Assembly (NCBI GenBank): GCA_040757715.1
Contig: JBFLWS010000012.1
Coordinates: 29,602-93,601 of the forward strand
Reading direction: 5' to 3'
DNA from: CAIMFV01 sp040757715
GTDB taxonomy: Bacteria > Pseudomonadota > Alphaproteobacteria > Caulobacterales > Caulobacteraceae
Length of the DNA stretch: 64,000 bases
Made by a program: the position numbers and the translations under genes. Below, in pieces: positions 25,697 to 34,814 of this stretch (position 1 is the stretch's first letter; each line of letters starts with the position of its first letter). Under the pieces are notes generated by a model. That model was not told where the DNA came from and searched no databases. It was given only the letters and a program-made list of their open reading frames with translations.

Positions 25697-27541
25697 CTAT
25701 TCCGTCCCCGGCCCTAGCGAGGCGCCGAGGCCCAAGGAGATGTGGAAGCCGAAGCGCCGGCGCGGCTCGCCATGTCCGAAGCCCCGCGGCGCGTCCCAGT
25801 TCCAGCCGTCCCAGCCACGCCGGCCGTCATGATCGACATGGCCGAAGAACAGGCCCCCCGGCGCGCGGGCGCACCAGGCGCCCCAGCGGTGCGGGTGCTC
25901 GCACGGCTCGGACCAGTACATCCAGTTGTCGCCGGCCTGTACGTCGGAGCCGGCTTCGCTCTCCCACGGCGCGCGCCGGAAGCTGTCGAACCAGTTGTGG
26001 TCGAGCCAGGCATGGCCGCTGTTCAAATAGACGCCGGTGTTGGAGGCGCTGATGGCCGAAGCGATCACTTCCAGCCGCGCGGCGTCGGACGAGATGCCGA
26101 GACGGGCGTTCTGGATCCGCGAGCTGGTGACTGAGACATTGAGCCCCGGGCCGAACACGGCGCCGGTGCGGAAACCGTCGATGGCCGTGTGGCTGAGCAC
26201 CACCACCCCGTGGGGCGAGCCGGCGCCGCGCACCATGATCCCGGTGCTCGGCGTATTGCTCACGTCGGCGCCCGCGGTGGCCAGGATGGAGACGTGATCG
26301 AACAGGTCTTCGCCATCAGGACCCGGGGTGAGGAAGAGGGCCGTGGAGGACGAGGTGATCGAGGCGCGGTTCAGGTTAAGCCGCGTGCGGCTGGCGATCA
26401 CCGCCGGATCATAGCTGGCCGCCTGGATGTCGGCGTTGCGCATGCGCAGCTGGCCGTCGCTCATGACGAGGGCCGAGGCGTCGCCCACATAGCGCAGGGT
26501 CGAGCCCACAAAGGCCACATCGGCGTTGGTGGACTGCACGCAGGCGGCGCGGCCGGACTGCGAGCCGTCGATGACGATGTTGACGAACTCCACCGCCTTG
26601 ACGCCGTCATTGATCAGCACGCAGGGCGCGCCGGTCGGAGCGGCGATGGTGGGGACCACGGGCGTCAGGCTGGTGGTGAAGATCGAGTTCGATTCGCCCA
26701 CGATCTTCACCGGCCGGACGATGTTCACCGTCTCGACGCAGGCCTTGCCATGGGAGCGCACATAGACCGTGCCGCCGTCGGCCACCTGGGCGAGGGCGGC
26801 GTTGATGGAGCCGTTGAGGCCGGAGGTGTCGCCGCAATCCACCGCCACCACCTGGGCGCCGGAGCCTTGTCCAGGATAGTAGCCGCCCGGATAACCGCCG
26901 GGGTAGCCGCCCGGATAACCGCCGGGGTAGCCCCCTGGGTAACCGCCGCCGCCATTGGCGCACCAGCCGTCGTTATAGCCGTAGCCGGGGCCTTGCCCGC
27001 CATAGGGATCGGCGTAGCCGGCTTGACCGCCGTAGGGGTCAGCATAACCGCCCTGGCCTTGGCCCTGTCCACCATAGGGGTCGACGTAGCCGGCCTGGCC
27101 GTAGCTTTGCGGCGCGGCCCCTTGCGCCGATTGCGGCGCATAGGCTTGAGCGGTCTGCGGGGTGTAGACGCCGGCGGTGGGGGCGGCCTGGGGCGCGGCT
27201 TGCGCGCTATAGCCATAGGGCGAGGCGCCGTAAGGGTCTTGCGATGGATAGCTGGGCGCCGCGCCGTAGGGGCTGGGCGCAGGGAACTCCCAATGGCGAT
27301 GGCGCCAGATGGCGCGATAGCGATAGCCGTTGCAATAGCGGTCCGCCGGGCGCGCCGAGCGGTGCGCATATCCGGCCCCGCCGCCCAGCAGATCGCCGAA
27401 GTGCGGGCGAAGCTCGGCGTCCACCGCTGCAGTGTCCGGCAAGGCGAAGGCCGCCGGGGCGACGAGGCTGGTCGTCAGCGCCAGGGCCGACGCCAGGTTG
27501 CGCTGCATGAGGGTTCGTATCTGCAAGGAGCGGCTCACCAC
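25697..27541 (-). CDS. Exported right-handed beta-helix protein with Tyr/Pro/Gly repeat region
   Basis: A 614-residue exported protein. Signal peptide (~1-33, ending AFA), a Pro/Ala/Gln/Tyr-rich low-complexity region (~85-230) with DPYGGQ and YPGG repeats, then a right-handed parallel beta-helix (~250-540) recognisable from the spaced turns NIVIDGS, DVAFVGSTLRYVG, ARLGISSDAARLEVIASAIS and NTGVYLNSGHAWLDHNWFD. A Trp/Gly/His-rich tail ends it. Such folds often bind or cut polysaccharides, but no catalytic pattern is evident. The GTG at 27541 has GGAGGG at good spacing and overlaps the stop of the upstream Sel1-repeat gene, so the two are translationally coupled. Confidence 0.75.
   Translation of the reverse strand: MVSRSLQIRTLMQRNLASALALTTSLVAPAAFALPDTAAVDAELRPHFGDLLGGGAGYAHRSARPADRYCNGYRYRAIWRHRHWEFPAPSPYGAAPSYPSQDPYGASPYGYSAQAAPQAAPTAGVYTPQTAQAYAPQSAQGAAPQSYGQAGYVDPYGGQGQGQGGYADPYGGQAGYADPYGGQGPGYGYNDGWCANGGGGYPGGYPGGYPGGYPGGYPGGYYPGQGSGAQVVAVDCGDTSGLNGSINAALAQVADGGTVYVRSHGKACVETVNIVRPVKIVGESNSIFTTSLTPVVPTIAAPTGAPCVLINDGVKAVEFVNIVIDGSQSGRAACVQSTNADVAFVGSTLRYVGDASALVMSDGQLRMRNADIQAASYDPAVIASRTRLNLNRASITSSSTALFLTPGPDGEDLFDHVSILATAGADVSNTPSTGIMVRGAGSPHGVVVLSHTAIDGFRTGAVFGPGLNVSVTSSRIQNARLGISSDAARLEVIASAISASNTGVYLNSGHAWLDHNWFDSFRRAPWESEAGSDVQAGDNWMYWSEPCEHPHRWGAWCARAPGGLFFGHVDHDGRRGWDGWNWDAPRGFGHGEPRRRFGFHISLGLGASLGPGTE
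26880..26951 (-). repeat. 24-bp tandem repeat coding for GGYPGGYP units
   Basis: Two exact 24-bp copies (26880-26903 and 26904-26927) and one degenerate copy (26928-26951) lie inside the beta-helix gene and encode consecutive PGGY units. Such exact in-frame repeats are prone to copy-number change by slippage without shifting the frame. Confidence 0.85.
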
Positions 27542-29022
27542 GAATACCCTCCGGGGGTGCGATGCTGCGGTCGGGACACCCGGGCGAGGATGCCGGCCAA
27601 GCGTTCCGCCGACGGCTTGAAGCCGGAGAGGGCGGAGTCGATCTGGTAGACCACGGCCTTGGCCTTGTCCTGGTCGGCCACGCCTTCCACGCCGAGCGAG
27701 AAGAAGGTGGACATGGCGTACTTGGCCTCGGGCGAGCCCTGCTTGTCGGCGGTTTCGTACCAGTGATAGGCGCGGGCGTAGTCCACGGGCACCCCGACGC
27801 CTTCGGAATACATCACCGCCAGCACCAGCTGCGCGCGGGCCGAGCCGTCCACGGCGGCGAGCTGAATGGCGCGGACCCGCTCTATGGGCGACAGCTCGCC
27901 GGTCTGTTCACGGCCCAGCGCCGCTTGCAGCGCCAAGATCGCGTTCCGACCCACGCTTTCTTCATGGCCGGTGGGCTTGTCGGCCATGTGCAGGAAGGCC
28001 AGCGCCTGGGCGATGTGCGTGAAGGGCAATTGGTATACCCGGCCAAGCGCGCTTTCGGCGGCGTCGCTGTTGGGCTCGCTCTCATCGGAGTGCGGGACGC
28101 CGGATTCCGGCGATTCCGGCGGATAGAATTCGTAGGGCGGCGTCCAGCGATTGGCCTTGGATTCCACCAGATTGGCGAAGCCGCCCCGGGCCGGGTCGCC
28201 GCGCTCGTATTCGCGCAGGGCCTTCTCCGATTCCTTCATCATCACGAAGGCGCCTACATCGCCCGTCTGGGCGGCGAGGTAATTGTAGAGATAGGCGTCC
28301 ACGTCGTTACGCTCGAACAGGCCGAGCACCGCCGGCACGCCCGGATGGTCCGGCTTGCCGAACGCCCAGCGCGCCTGCGGATTGTCGATGGGCTCGCCAA
28401 AGGGGCCGAAAGCCGCGTCATGCAACCGCGCCAGGGTGCGGAATCCGTCCGCACCCAGGGTGGACAGCATGTACACCGCCCGCTTGCGCACCTTATCCCG
28501 CTCCTCGCTGGACATGCGGGTGAGCAGGATGTTGAGGTGGAAATAGGCGTCGCGGCGTTCGAACGCGCGGCAGTCGTCGTACTGGGCCGCCGCGCGCACG
28601 CGCGCGCCGCCGCCGCGCTCGGACTGGCCCGCGATGGAGTCGTACCCGGCCGGGTTGGTGAGGGCGATGGCGTACCATGTGGCCGACTCCACCAGGTCTT
28701 CCAGGTTCTTGTCGGTGGTGCGCGAGCCTTCATAACGGCGCGCCAGCTCAAGCTGCGCGAAGAAGTCGTTGCGGAAGGCGTGGCGGCGCAGGTTGTGGAT
28801 TTCCGAAGCCTGCTGGTTGAATTGGGGCGCCGTATTGGCCACGGCCACCGCCGGGCGCGGGCAGAAGCCGCCGGCGCGGCGCGCCGCCTCGTGCATGAGG
28901 TCGCAACCCATCAGGGGAACAATCACTGCCGATACCACGGCGGCGACGCCGACACGCCTGACATTACGCGAGCTGGTCTGTCCAACCCGCCTGGGCGCCG
29001 CCTTGGAGCCGAATGCGGCCAT
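27535..29022 (-). CDS. Sel1-repeat (TPR-like) exported protein
   Basis: A protein of ~495 residues. A hydrophobic N-terminal segment (VGVAAVVSAVIVPLMGC, ~23-40) could be a lipoprotein signal (LMGC) or anchor. The central part is helical and does not match a family I know. The C-terminal third carries Sel1-type repeats: GSARAQLVLAVMYSEGVGV, DYARAYHWYETADKQG and SPEAKYAMSTFFSLGVEG. Sel1 proteins serve as protein-interaction scaffolds in envelopes and signalling. ATG 29022 has a weak AAGG site; a GTG six codons earlier is possible. Its stop lies inside the start region of the beta-helix gene, so the pair should be made together. Confidence 0.75.
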   Translation of the reverse strand: MAAFGSKAAPRRVGQTSSRNVRRVGVAAVVSAVIVPLMGCDLMHEAARRAGGFCPRPAVAVANTAPQFNQQASEIHNLRRHAFRNDFFAQLELARRYEGSRTTDKNLEDLVESATWYAIALTNPAGYDSIAGQSERGGGARVRAAAQYDDCRAFERRDAYFHLNILLTRMSSEERDKVRKRAVYMLSTLGADGFRTLARLHDAAFGPFGEPIDNPQARWAFGKPDHPGVPAVLGLFERNDVDAYLYNYLAAQTGDVGAFVMMKESEKALREYERGDPARGGFANLVESKANRWTPPYEFYPPESPESGVPHSDESEPNSDAAESALGRVYQLPFTHIAQALAFLHMADKPTGHEESVGRNAILALQAALGREQTGELSPIERVRAIQLAAVDGSARAQLVLAVMYSEGVGVPVDYARAYHWYETADKQGSPEAKYAMSTFFSLGVEGVADQDKAKAVVYQIDSALSGFKPSAERLAGILARVSRPQHRTPGGYSW

Positions 29023-29040
29023 CGCCCTTATCCCCGCCAC

Positions 29041-29346
29041 CTTCGTTAAGGTTACTTAACCACCTTGTCCGCGTAAGGCCCAAACTTGTCAAGGCGAGCC
29101 CACCCTTTAACAACCGCCAAGGGAATCGAGGAATGGATACAGGATAGAACACGACTCGCACGACGCTGGCGAGCCCCTGCCGCCTGCTGCGAGTCGCATG
29201 GGCTGGACCTTCTACCGCGGCTGAGGCCCAAGGTCATCGGACGTGAATTTGCGCCTCGCACAGGGGCGCGGAGCTGGCTAAGCAGGGTTGCAGATCTTGA
29301 CCACGCTGGCCGCCAATCCGTGACTCCATCGCCCCGCCAGACTCCG
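29041..29346. other. Divergent intergenic region between Sel1 gene and MFS gene
   Basis: No convincing gene. Near its left end a perfect inverted repeat GTTAAG (29045-29050) / CTTAAC (29055-29060) gives TTAA-N6-TTAA, one base short of the CtrA spacing (N7), directly upstream of the Sel1 gene. The remainder shows no recognisable element. Confidence 0.4.
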
Positions 29347-30522
29347 ATGAATCCGCCGGGCTACGCCATGGCGCTGCGCATCGGCCTGTTCTACGCGGCC
29401 ATGTACGTCGGCACCGGGGTCAGCATGACGTGGATATCGGTGTGGTTCCTGCACCGCGGGCTGACGGGACCGGAGATCGGGGTGATCCTCGCCGCGCCCA
29501 TGCTCGGGCGAGTGGCGGCGAGCCCGCTGCTGGCGGTGTGGGCTGACGGCTTTCGATATCGACGCACCGGCCTCGCCATCATGGCCGCCGGCGCCCTCGC
29601 CGCCTTCGTGCTGCTCGGCCTGACCAGCGGCTTTTGGGCGGCGTTCGTGTTCTGGTTCATCAGCGGGGTGCTGGTGGCTTCGCTATCGCCGTTGACCGAC
29701 GTGATCGCCCTGCGCCGAGGACGTCTGGACGGATTCCCATACGCCCTTCCGCGCGGCGTCGGGTCCGCGGCCTACATCATCGGCAATGTGGGGGGCGGGG
29801 CGGTGATCTCGCGTCTGTCCCCCGACTGGGTGCTCTATTGGACGATCCTATCCGCCGTCGCCACGCTCATGGTCGCCCTGTGGCTATTGCCGCCGGAGCC
29901 CACCCACCCTGAGGGCGAGCCGTCCGCGAGCGCCGTCCGATGGCGAGGGCTCGGCGCCCTGTTGCGCGACCCCGTGTTCATGCTGGCGATCCTCTCCGCC
30001 GGCCTGATCAACGCCGCCCACGCCTACTACTACGCCTTCTCCACCGTGCTCTGGCTGAAGCAGGGACTCTCGCCCTTGATGACGGGCGTGTTGTGGGCCG
30101 TGGGCGTGGTGGCGGAGATTCTGTATTTCTGGCTGGCCGAACCTTGGCGGCGGCGCATGGGGCCGGAGCGCCTGGTGATCTATGGCGGTCTCGGCGCGCT
30201 GATCCGCTGGACCGCTCTGGCCTTCGCCCCGCCGCTTTGGCTGCTGTTTCCCTTGCAGGCTCTGCACGCGGCGAGCTTTTCGACGACGTTTCTCGGCTCG
30301 CTCCAGCTCGTCGAGAGACTGAGCCCGCCATCGAACGCTTCGGCCGCCCAGACCCTTAATGCGTCATTCTCGTCCGGCCTCTTGATCGGCCTCGCCACGC
30401 TAGTCTCCGGATGGCTGTACGCCAGCGTTGGATCGGCGGGCTATTTTGTCATGGCCGCCATGTCGGCGCTGGGACTCGCCGGCGCGGTCAAACTCCGGCA
30501 GGTTCTCGCGAGCCGGGGATAA
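29347..30522 (+). CDS. MFS transporter, phenylpropionate-permease-like branch
   Basis: A 391-residue, ~12-segment inner-membrane transporter. The start YAMALRIGLFYAAMYVGTGV, and GLTGPEIGVILAAPMLGRV with loop ADGFRYRRTGL, fit the MFS_1-like/HcaT-type group rather than drug-proton antiporters. Substrate unknown. ATG 29347 was chosen because the hydrophobic core starts right after it; the longer open frame upstream reads as non-coding. Its 3' end overlaps the C15-like gene on the other strand by 35 nt. Confidence 0.82.
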   Translation: MNPPGYAMALRIGLFYAAMYVGTGVSMTWISVWFLHRGLTGPEIGVILAAPMLGRVAASPLLAVWADGFRYRRTGLAIMAAGALAAFVLLGLTSGFWAAFVFWFISGVLVASLSPLTDVIALRRGRLDGFPYALPRGVGSAAYIIGNVGGGAVISRLSPDWVLYWTILSAVATLMVALWLLPPEPTHPEGEPSASAVRWRGLGALLRDPVFMLAILSAGLINAAHAYYYAFSTVLWLKQGLSPLMTGVLWAVGVVAEILYFWLAEPWRRRMGPERLVIYGGLGALIRWTALAFAPPLWLLFPLQALHAASFSTTFLGSLQLVERLSPPSNASAAQTLNASFSSGLLIGLATLVSGWLYASVGSAGYFVMAAMSALGLAGAVKLRQVLASRG

Positions 30523-31201
30523 AGTCCGCTACGACGTTCGCACAGGCCATGACGCCGTGGGCGATGTGGTCGATCAGTTGCTCGTCCTGCGCATTGAGCG
30601 GCTGTCCATCGGCGCCAAGACCCGGCGCGCGCAGGCATCCCACCGGCGGCGCGCCGCTGTCCGAGGCGACTTCGGTGAGTAGGCGGTAGAGCACATAGTT
30701 GCAGATGTAGTCGCCGGCCTCGGACGAGGCATGGGCCTTCAGACCGGCGTCCAGCAGACCATGCAGCATGTCGGCTACGGGGGCGGTGGCGCGCGCGACG
30801 GCCGGCCCCACCGAAGCGATGCGACCGGATGGGCGCAGCTGGCCTACCGAGTCCGGCTTGGTGATGCTGACCCGGTTCTGCGCCCGCATTTCAATGGCGA
30901 AGTCGGGGGAGCGCCGCGCCGTCGCCACCAGCAGCACCGCCCCGGCGCGGCTGGCGCGCATCATGTCGTCGATGGCCTCCGTGGCGGTGTTCCAGTTCCG
31001 CGGCGCGAAGAAATAGCTGGCCGTGATTCCAGCAGGCGCCCAATCGGCGTTGGCAAGCTGAGCCATGGCGCGCTCGGTAGCGTCCGCGGACGCCCCGTCG
31101 ACGGGTTGAAAGCCGCAAATAAGCAGGCAGCGATCATCCGGATGCTCGGACTCGCTTCCAAAATCAGGCTCTGCAGCCGTCGTCATCACCGCTTCCGACA
31201 T
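30488..31201 (-). CDS. Pyroglutamyl-peptidase I (C15)-like protein, probably degenerate
   Basis: A 237-residue protein with the pyrrolidone-carboxyl-peptidase fold signature: N-terminal LLICGFQPVDG and a catalytic-Cys segment SSEAGDYICNYVLYRLL (~161-177) matching the family S-x-x-A-G-x-Y-x-C-N. In active enzymes the catalytic His follows in a G-F-I-H-V-P type motif; here the aligned segment reads GCLRAP (~188-193), Arg replacing His. The active-site Glu region is also unclear. So it may be inactive or altered in specificity. Two long N-terminal insertions relative to classical Pcp are possible. It precedes nothing in the same direction for ~120 nt after the epimerase gene, so operon membership is uncertain. 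Its 3' end overlaps the MFS gene. Confidence 0.65.
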   Translation of the reverse strand: MSEAVMTTAAEPDFGSESEHPDDRCLLICGFQPVDGASADATERAMAQLANADWAPAGITASYFFAPRNWNTATEAIDDMMRASRAGAVLLVATARRSPDFAIEMRAQNRVSITKPDSVGQLRPSGRIASVGPAVARATAPVADMLHGLLDAGLKAHASSEAGDYICNYVLYRLLTEVASDSGAPPVGCLRAPGLGADGQPLNAQDEQLIDHIAHGVMACANVVADFIPGSREPAGV

Positions 31202-31323
31202 ATTGCGTGACGCTTCAATGACACGCTCATTACCACTGGCGGATCGGAGGGGGCGACGTCAAGTCGCTGCCCGCGTTTGGCGCATTCGCACGGCCTAGGA
31301 TTTTTTTCTGTTGCGGCGAGACC

Positions 31324-32310
31324 TCAGCCCCAGAGATCCTCTAGGGGCGGTTCGAGCATCGAGCCCTGGATTACGAGCCCCGGTTCGCGGTCTTTCGCCA
31401 GCAGCAGGGGGCCGTCCAGGTCGACGAACCGCGCGCCCTGGGCCACGAGCATCGCCGGCGCCATCGAAAGCGAGGTGGCCACCATGCACCCGGCCATGAT
31501 CTCGAGCCCCAGCGCCTGCGCCTCACGTTTGAGGGCCAGGGCTTCGGTAAGGCCGCCGGTCTTGTCGAGCTTGATATTGATGAACTGATAGAGCCTTGCG
31601 CACCGGGTGAGCTCGGCGCGGCTGTGCAGGCTCTCGTCGGCGCAGAGCGGCGGACCCGACGAATAGCCCGCCAGAGCCTCATCCTCGCCCGCCAGCAGGG
31701 GCTGCTCAATCAGCTTTACGCCCAGCCGGTCGAATTCGGGGGCGAGCCTCACCAGATCATCGAAGTTCAAGGCCTCGTTGGCGTCGACGATGAGGCGCGT
31801 CTTGGGGGCTGCGGCGCGCACCGCGGCTACCTTGTCCAGGTCGTCGGCCCCGCCAATCTTCAATTTCAGCAGCGGGCGGCGAGCGGCGGCGCGGGCGGCT
31901 TCGGCCATGGTCTCCGGGGCGCCGAGGCTAATGGTGTAGGCGGTTTTCACCGGATCAAGCCGGGTGAAGCCCGCCAGGGTCCAGGCGCGCTGGCCGGAAC
32001 GTTTGGCCTCCAGGTCCCAGAAGGCGCAGTCGATGGCGTTGCGCGCCGCGCCCGGGGGCAGCAGCGTTTGCAGCGCCGCGCGATCGGCGCCGGCGGCGAT
32101 GGCGCTCGCCACGCTTTCGGCCTCGGCGAGCACGCCCTCCACCGTCTCGCCATAGCGTGCATAGGGCACGGACTCGCCGCGGCCTATATGGAGGCCGTCC
32201 GTGAGCTCGGCCACCACCACCCGCGCCTCGGTCTTGGCGCCCCGAGCGATGACGAAAGCGCCGGCGATGGGCCAACGCTCTTCACGAACGCTCAATCGCA
32301 CAGAGGTCAC
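31324..32310 (-). CDS. dgcA: Dipeptide epimerase (L-Ala-D/L-Glu epimerase or N-acetyl-Glu racemase), enolase superfamily
   Basis: A 328-residue muconate-lactonizing-type enolase-superfamily enzyme. Acid/base lysines are in LKLKIGG (~149-155) and IKLDKTGG (~251-258); metal ligands are in DANEAL (~176), EQPL (~202) and ADES (~226); the C-terminal barrel motif GCMVATSLS is typical of Ala-Glu epimerases. These act on murein-derived dipeptides; related DgcA acts on N-acetyl-glutamate, and the symbol is tentative. The start is GTG, overlapping the tipN-like stop as GTGA, so translation is coupled to that gene. Confidence 0.85.
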   Translation of the reverse strand: MTSVRLSVREERWPIAGAFVIARGAKTEARVVVAELTDGLHIGRGESVPYARYGETVEGVLAEAESVASAIAAGADRAALQTLLPPGAARNAIDCAFWDLEAKRSGQRAWTLAGFTRLDPVKTAYTISLGAPETMAEAARAAARRPLLKLKIGGADDLDKVAAVRAAAPKTRLIVDANEALNFDDLVRLAPEFDRLGVKLIEQPLLAGEDEALAGYSSGPPLCADESLHSRAELTRCARLYQFINIKLDKTGGLTEALALKREAQALGLEIMAGCMVATSLSMAPAMLVAQGARFVDLDGPLLLAKDREPGLVIQGSMLEPPLEDLWG

Positions 32311-34814
32311 GCTTCGTCGCCCACCGCGGCGCCGAGCAGCAGGAAGGCGCGGCCAGGGTCCGAACCCAGCAGCGTCTCGGCCATGCCGTTGTCGCGCTCA
32401 AGGCTGGTCTGTTCGCTCAGCAGATCCTCATAGCGCCGCACATAGCCTTCCACGTCGCGGCGCAGGCCGCCGTCTTCGGCGATGCGGCGGGAGAGGCGTC
32501 GCACGGCCGCCGGCGCCACCCGGCGGACCAGAGCCCTGCCGGCGGCGAGGCCGCTGGTGGAGACGGTACGGCTGATCTCGTCGATGCGCGCCCGCGGCAA
32601 GAGGGCGGTGGAATCGACGCCCAGGGCCTGGATTTCAGAAATCAGCCGCTCGGCCAGCACGTCGTCGTCCACCTTGTCTCCGTCCATGCCCGAGAGAAGC
32701 TCCTTCCAGGTCCAGCCGTCTGCGCCCGGAGACGGCGCCGTACGATCGCGCCGGGGTTTGGCCCCAGCCGCGCCCTCGAACACCGTCTTGACCGCCTTGT
32801 CTTCGGCCGTCGGGGTGAGCTTGAGCCTCGGTCGCACGGCGGAGGTGGGCGGCGGGCCGTTGGCCGACAGGGACGCCGGCGGCTTGGCGGCGGGGAAGGC
32901 CAGCACGGGCTCTTCCTCCTCCTCGTCGTCGCCGATGTCGAGCGCGCCGCGCAGGCCCAGCTGCATCGCGCCGCGCCCAGCGCCATTGATCGCCGGCTCG
33001 GGCGAAGCGGCCGGGGGCTCGATCTTGGGCTCGCCCGCCTGCACCGCCTCTTCCACAGCGCCGGCGACACGGCCCATCATCTGCACCGCTTCGTTCAGCA
33101 TCTCGTAGTTCTGGCGCACGCGTTCCTGGAAGGCGGCGTCGATGGCTTGGGTCTCTTCAGCGGCGCGGCGGGCCGCGGCGGTGAGATCGCCCACCCCCTG
33201 CTCCACCGCCTTGCGCACCTGCTCGGTACGCGCGCGCGCCTCCTCGGGCAGGCGGTCAGCCTGTCGCTCGATGGTGCTCATCAGCGCTTCGAGGTCGCTG
33301 ATCGCGCCACGCACCGGGGCGAAAGCGGCTTCCACCCGGCGGGCGGTGGCCTGGCCCGCGGCTTCCACCAGCGACGCCGAGTCCTCAATCAGGCGGCGGG
33401 CGGCGGCGATGCGGCTGTCCACGGCGACGTCTGCGCGCTGACCGGCGGCGAAGGCGGCTTCGCCGAGTTCTTCCAGTCGATGGCGCGCCGTTTGTGCGAA
33501 GGCTTCAATGTCGGCGCGCACGGCCTCGGCGTCCTGTTGCGCGGCGGCGCGGGCCTCGGCGGCGGTGGCCGACAGATGGGCGATAGCGGCCCGGGCTTCG
33601 GCGTCCAGCAGCGCGCGCTCATCGGCCACGGCGCTGGTGAAGAGGCCGAGCGTGGTGCGGGCGGATTGATCGAGGCCGTCGTGCGCCGCCTGGGCGCGCT
33701 GGGCGAAATTCTCGACTTCGAGCGCGGCGTCAGCGGCGTGCGCCTTGAAGCCCTCCGCGGCCTCGCGCGCCGCGGCCAGCATCTCGTGAGCGCTGTCGTG
33801 CGCGGCGTCTGCGGCGTCGGTCAGGAGCGCGCGTTGGGCTTCCAGCCGCACCGCCGCCTCGTCTTGCGAAGCCTTCAACCGCTCCAGGAGGCTGGCCATC
33901 AGGTCGCGCTCCACCGACAGGCCGGTCCACAGCCGGCCCAGGCGTTCGGCGGCGTCGTCGCCCACGTGACCGAGCTTCTGCGCCTGTTCGGCCAATTCTC
34001 CCGCGGCGAGGGCCGCAGCCGCACGAGCGTCGCCCGCGGCCACGGCGAAGTCCGCCGCCCGGCCAGCCAGCACCGCCTCGGCTTCCTGGATCTGGGTCTG
34101 GGCGAGGTCGGAGGCCTCGCTCACCAGCCGGGTATGGTCGGCGATGGCGCGAGCGATGTCGCCAGCCTGCGCACCGAGGGTCTCGGAGAGGCTGGACAGT
34201 TCGCTGCGCTCACTGGAGAGCGCGCCCGCAAGGGTTTGGGCCGACTGGACGGCCTCTTGCGCCGCTTCGGAGATTTGTCGCGTCTCGGCGGCGAGCGCTT
34301 CGCGCAGACTGGAAAGGTTCTCGCGCGCCTGCTCGGTTGCGGCGACGGCGCGATCGATCTCCGCGCGGACCACATCCACGACGCCGGCGGCCTGTACGGC
34401 GGCGAGCGCGGCGGGCGCGACGAGGTCGTCCGAGAGCGAGCGGGCCCGTCGAGCTTCGCCGGCGAGGCGCGCACCGTCCTGGAAGGCCCGCGCCAAAAGA
34501 AAGACAAACGCGGAGGGCAGGCCCGCCACCAAGACGAGCAGCACGGTCTGCGCCGGGCGGAATTCGAACGACCAGTCGCGGCCCTGATAGGCCATGGCGA
34601 AGGCCACCACGCAGCCGGCCCAAACGCAGGCGGCGATGGCGGCGAACAGATAGGCCCGGCGGCCGAACGATATGGGATCGACCCCGTCGGGCGTCAGCTC
34701 CGGCTGCGCTTTCGCTTCCAGTTCGAGCGCAAACGGCCTCGACTCGGCGTCGCTGGCGGCGGCGTCCAGGTTCAGCAGCGTGGCGGCGGGTTTTTTCTGC
34801 TTGAACTTGATCAC
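32307..34814 (-). CDS. tipN: TipN-like polarity protein (two N-terminal membrane segments, long coiled coil)
   Basis: A protein of ~835 residues (849 from a TTG at 34856). A basic N-terminal tail precedes two membrane segments (about residues 60-80 and 95-117 from the GTG start), then ~500 residues of Ala/Glu/Gln-rich coiled coil, an acidic/Pro-rich linker with EEEEEP, and a compact conserved C-terminal domain (DDDVLAERLISEIQALGVD, RRLSRRIAEDGGLRRDVEGY). This order matches Caulobacter TipN, which marks the new pole after division and helps direct flagellum placement and chromosome segregation. The GTG at 34814 is the favoured start but no strong ribosome-binding site exists at either candidate. 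The TGA overlaps the epimerase GTG. The identification rests on architecture, not alignment. Confidence 0.65.
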   Translation of the reverse strand: MIKFKQKKPAATLLNLDAAASDAESRPFALELEAKAQPELTPDGVDPISFGRRAYLFAAIAACVWAGCVVAFAMAYQGRDWSFEFRPAQTVLLVLVAGLPSAFVFLLARAFQDGARLAGEARRARSLSDDLVAPAALAAVQAAGVVDVVRAEIDRAVAATEQARENLSSLREALAAETRQISEAAQEAVQSAQTLAGALSSERSELSSLSETLGAQAGDIARAIADHTRLVSEASDLAQTQIQEAEAVLAGRAADFAVAAGDARAAAALAAGELAEQAQKLGHVGDDAAERLGRLWTGLSVERDLMASLLERLKASQDEAAVRLEAQRALLTDAADAAHDSAHEMLAAAREAAEGFKAHAADAALEVENFAQRAQAAHDGLDQSARTTLGLFTSAVADERALLDAEARAAIAHLSATAAEARAAAQQDAEAVRADIEAFAQTARHRLEELGEAAFAAGQRADVAVDSRIAAARRLIEDSASLVEAAGQATARRVEAAFAPVRGAISDLEALMSTIERQADRLPEEARARTEQVRKAVEQGVGDLTAAARRAAEETQAIDAAFQERVRQNYEMLNEAVQMMGRVAGAVEEAVQAGEPKIEPPAASPEPAINGAGRGAMQLGLRGALDIGDDEEEEEPVLAFPAAKPPASLSANGPPPTSAVRPRLKLTPTAEDKAVKTVFEGAAGAKPRRDRTAPSPGADGWTWKELLSGMDGDKVDDDVLAERLISEIQALGVDSTALLPRARIDEISRTVSTSGLAAGRALVRRVAPAAVRRLSRRIAEDGGLRRDVEGYVRRYEDLLSEQTSLERDNGMAETLLGSDPGRAFLLLGAAVGDEA

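Noticed and set aside
29045..29060. CtrA site GTTAAG/CTTAAC upstream of the Sel1 gene
   Set aside because: Spacing TTAA-N6-TTAA is one base short; single site without conservation data.
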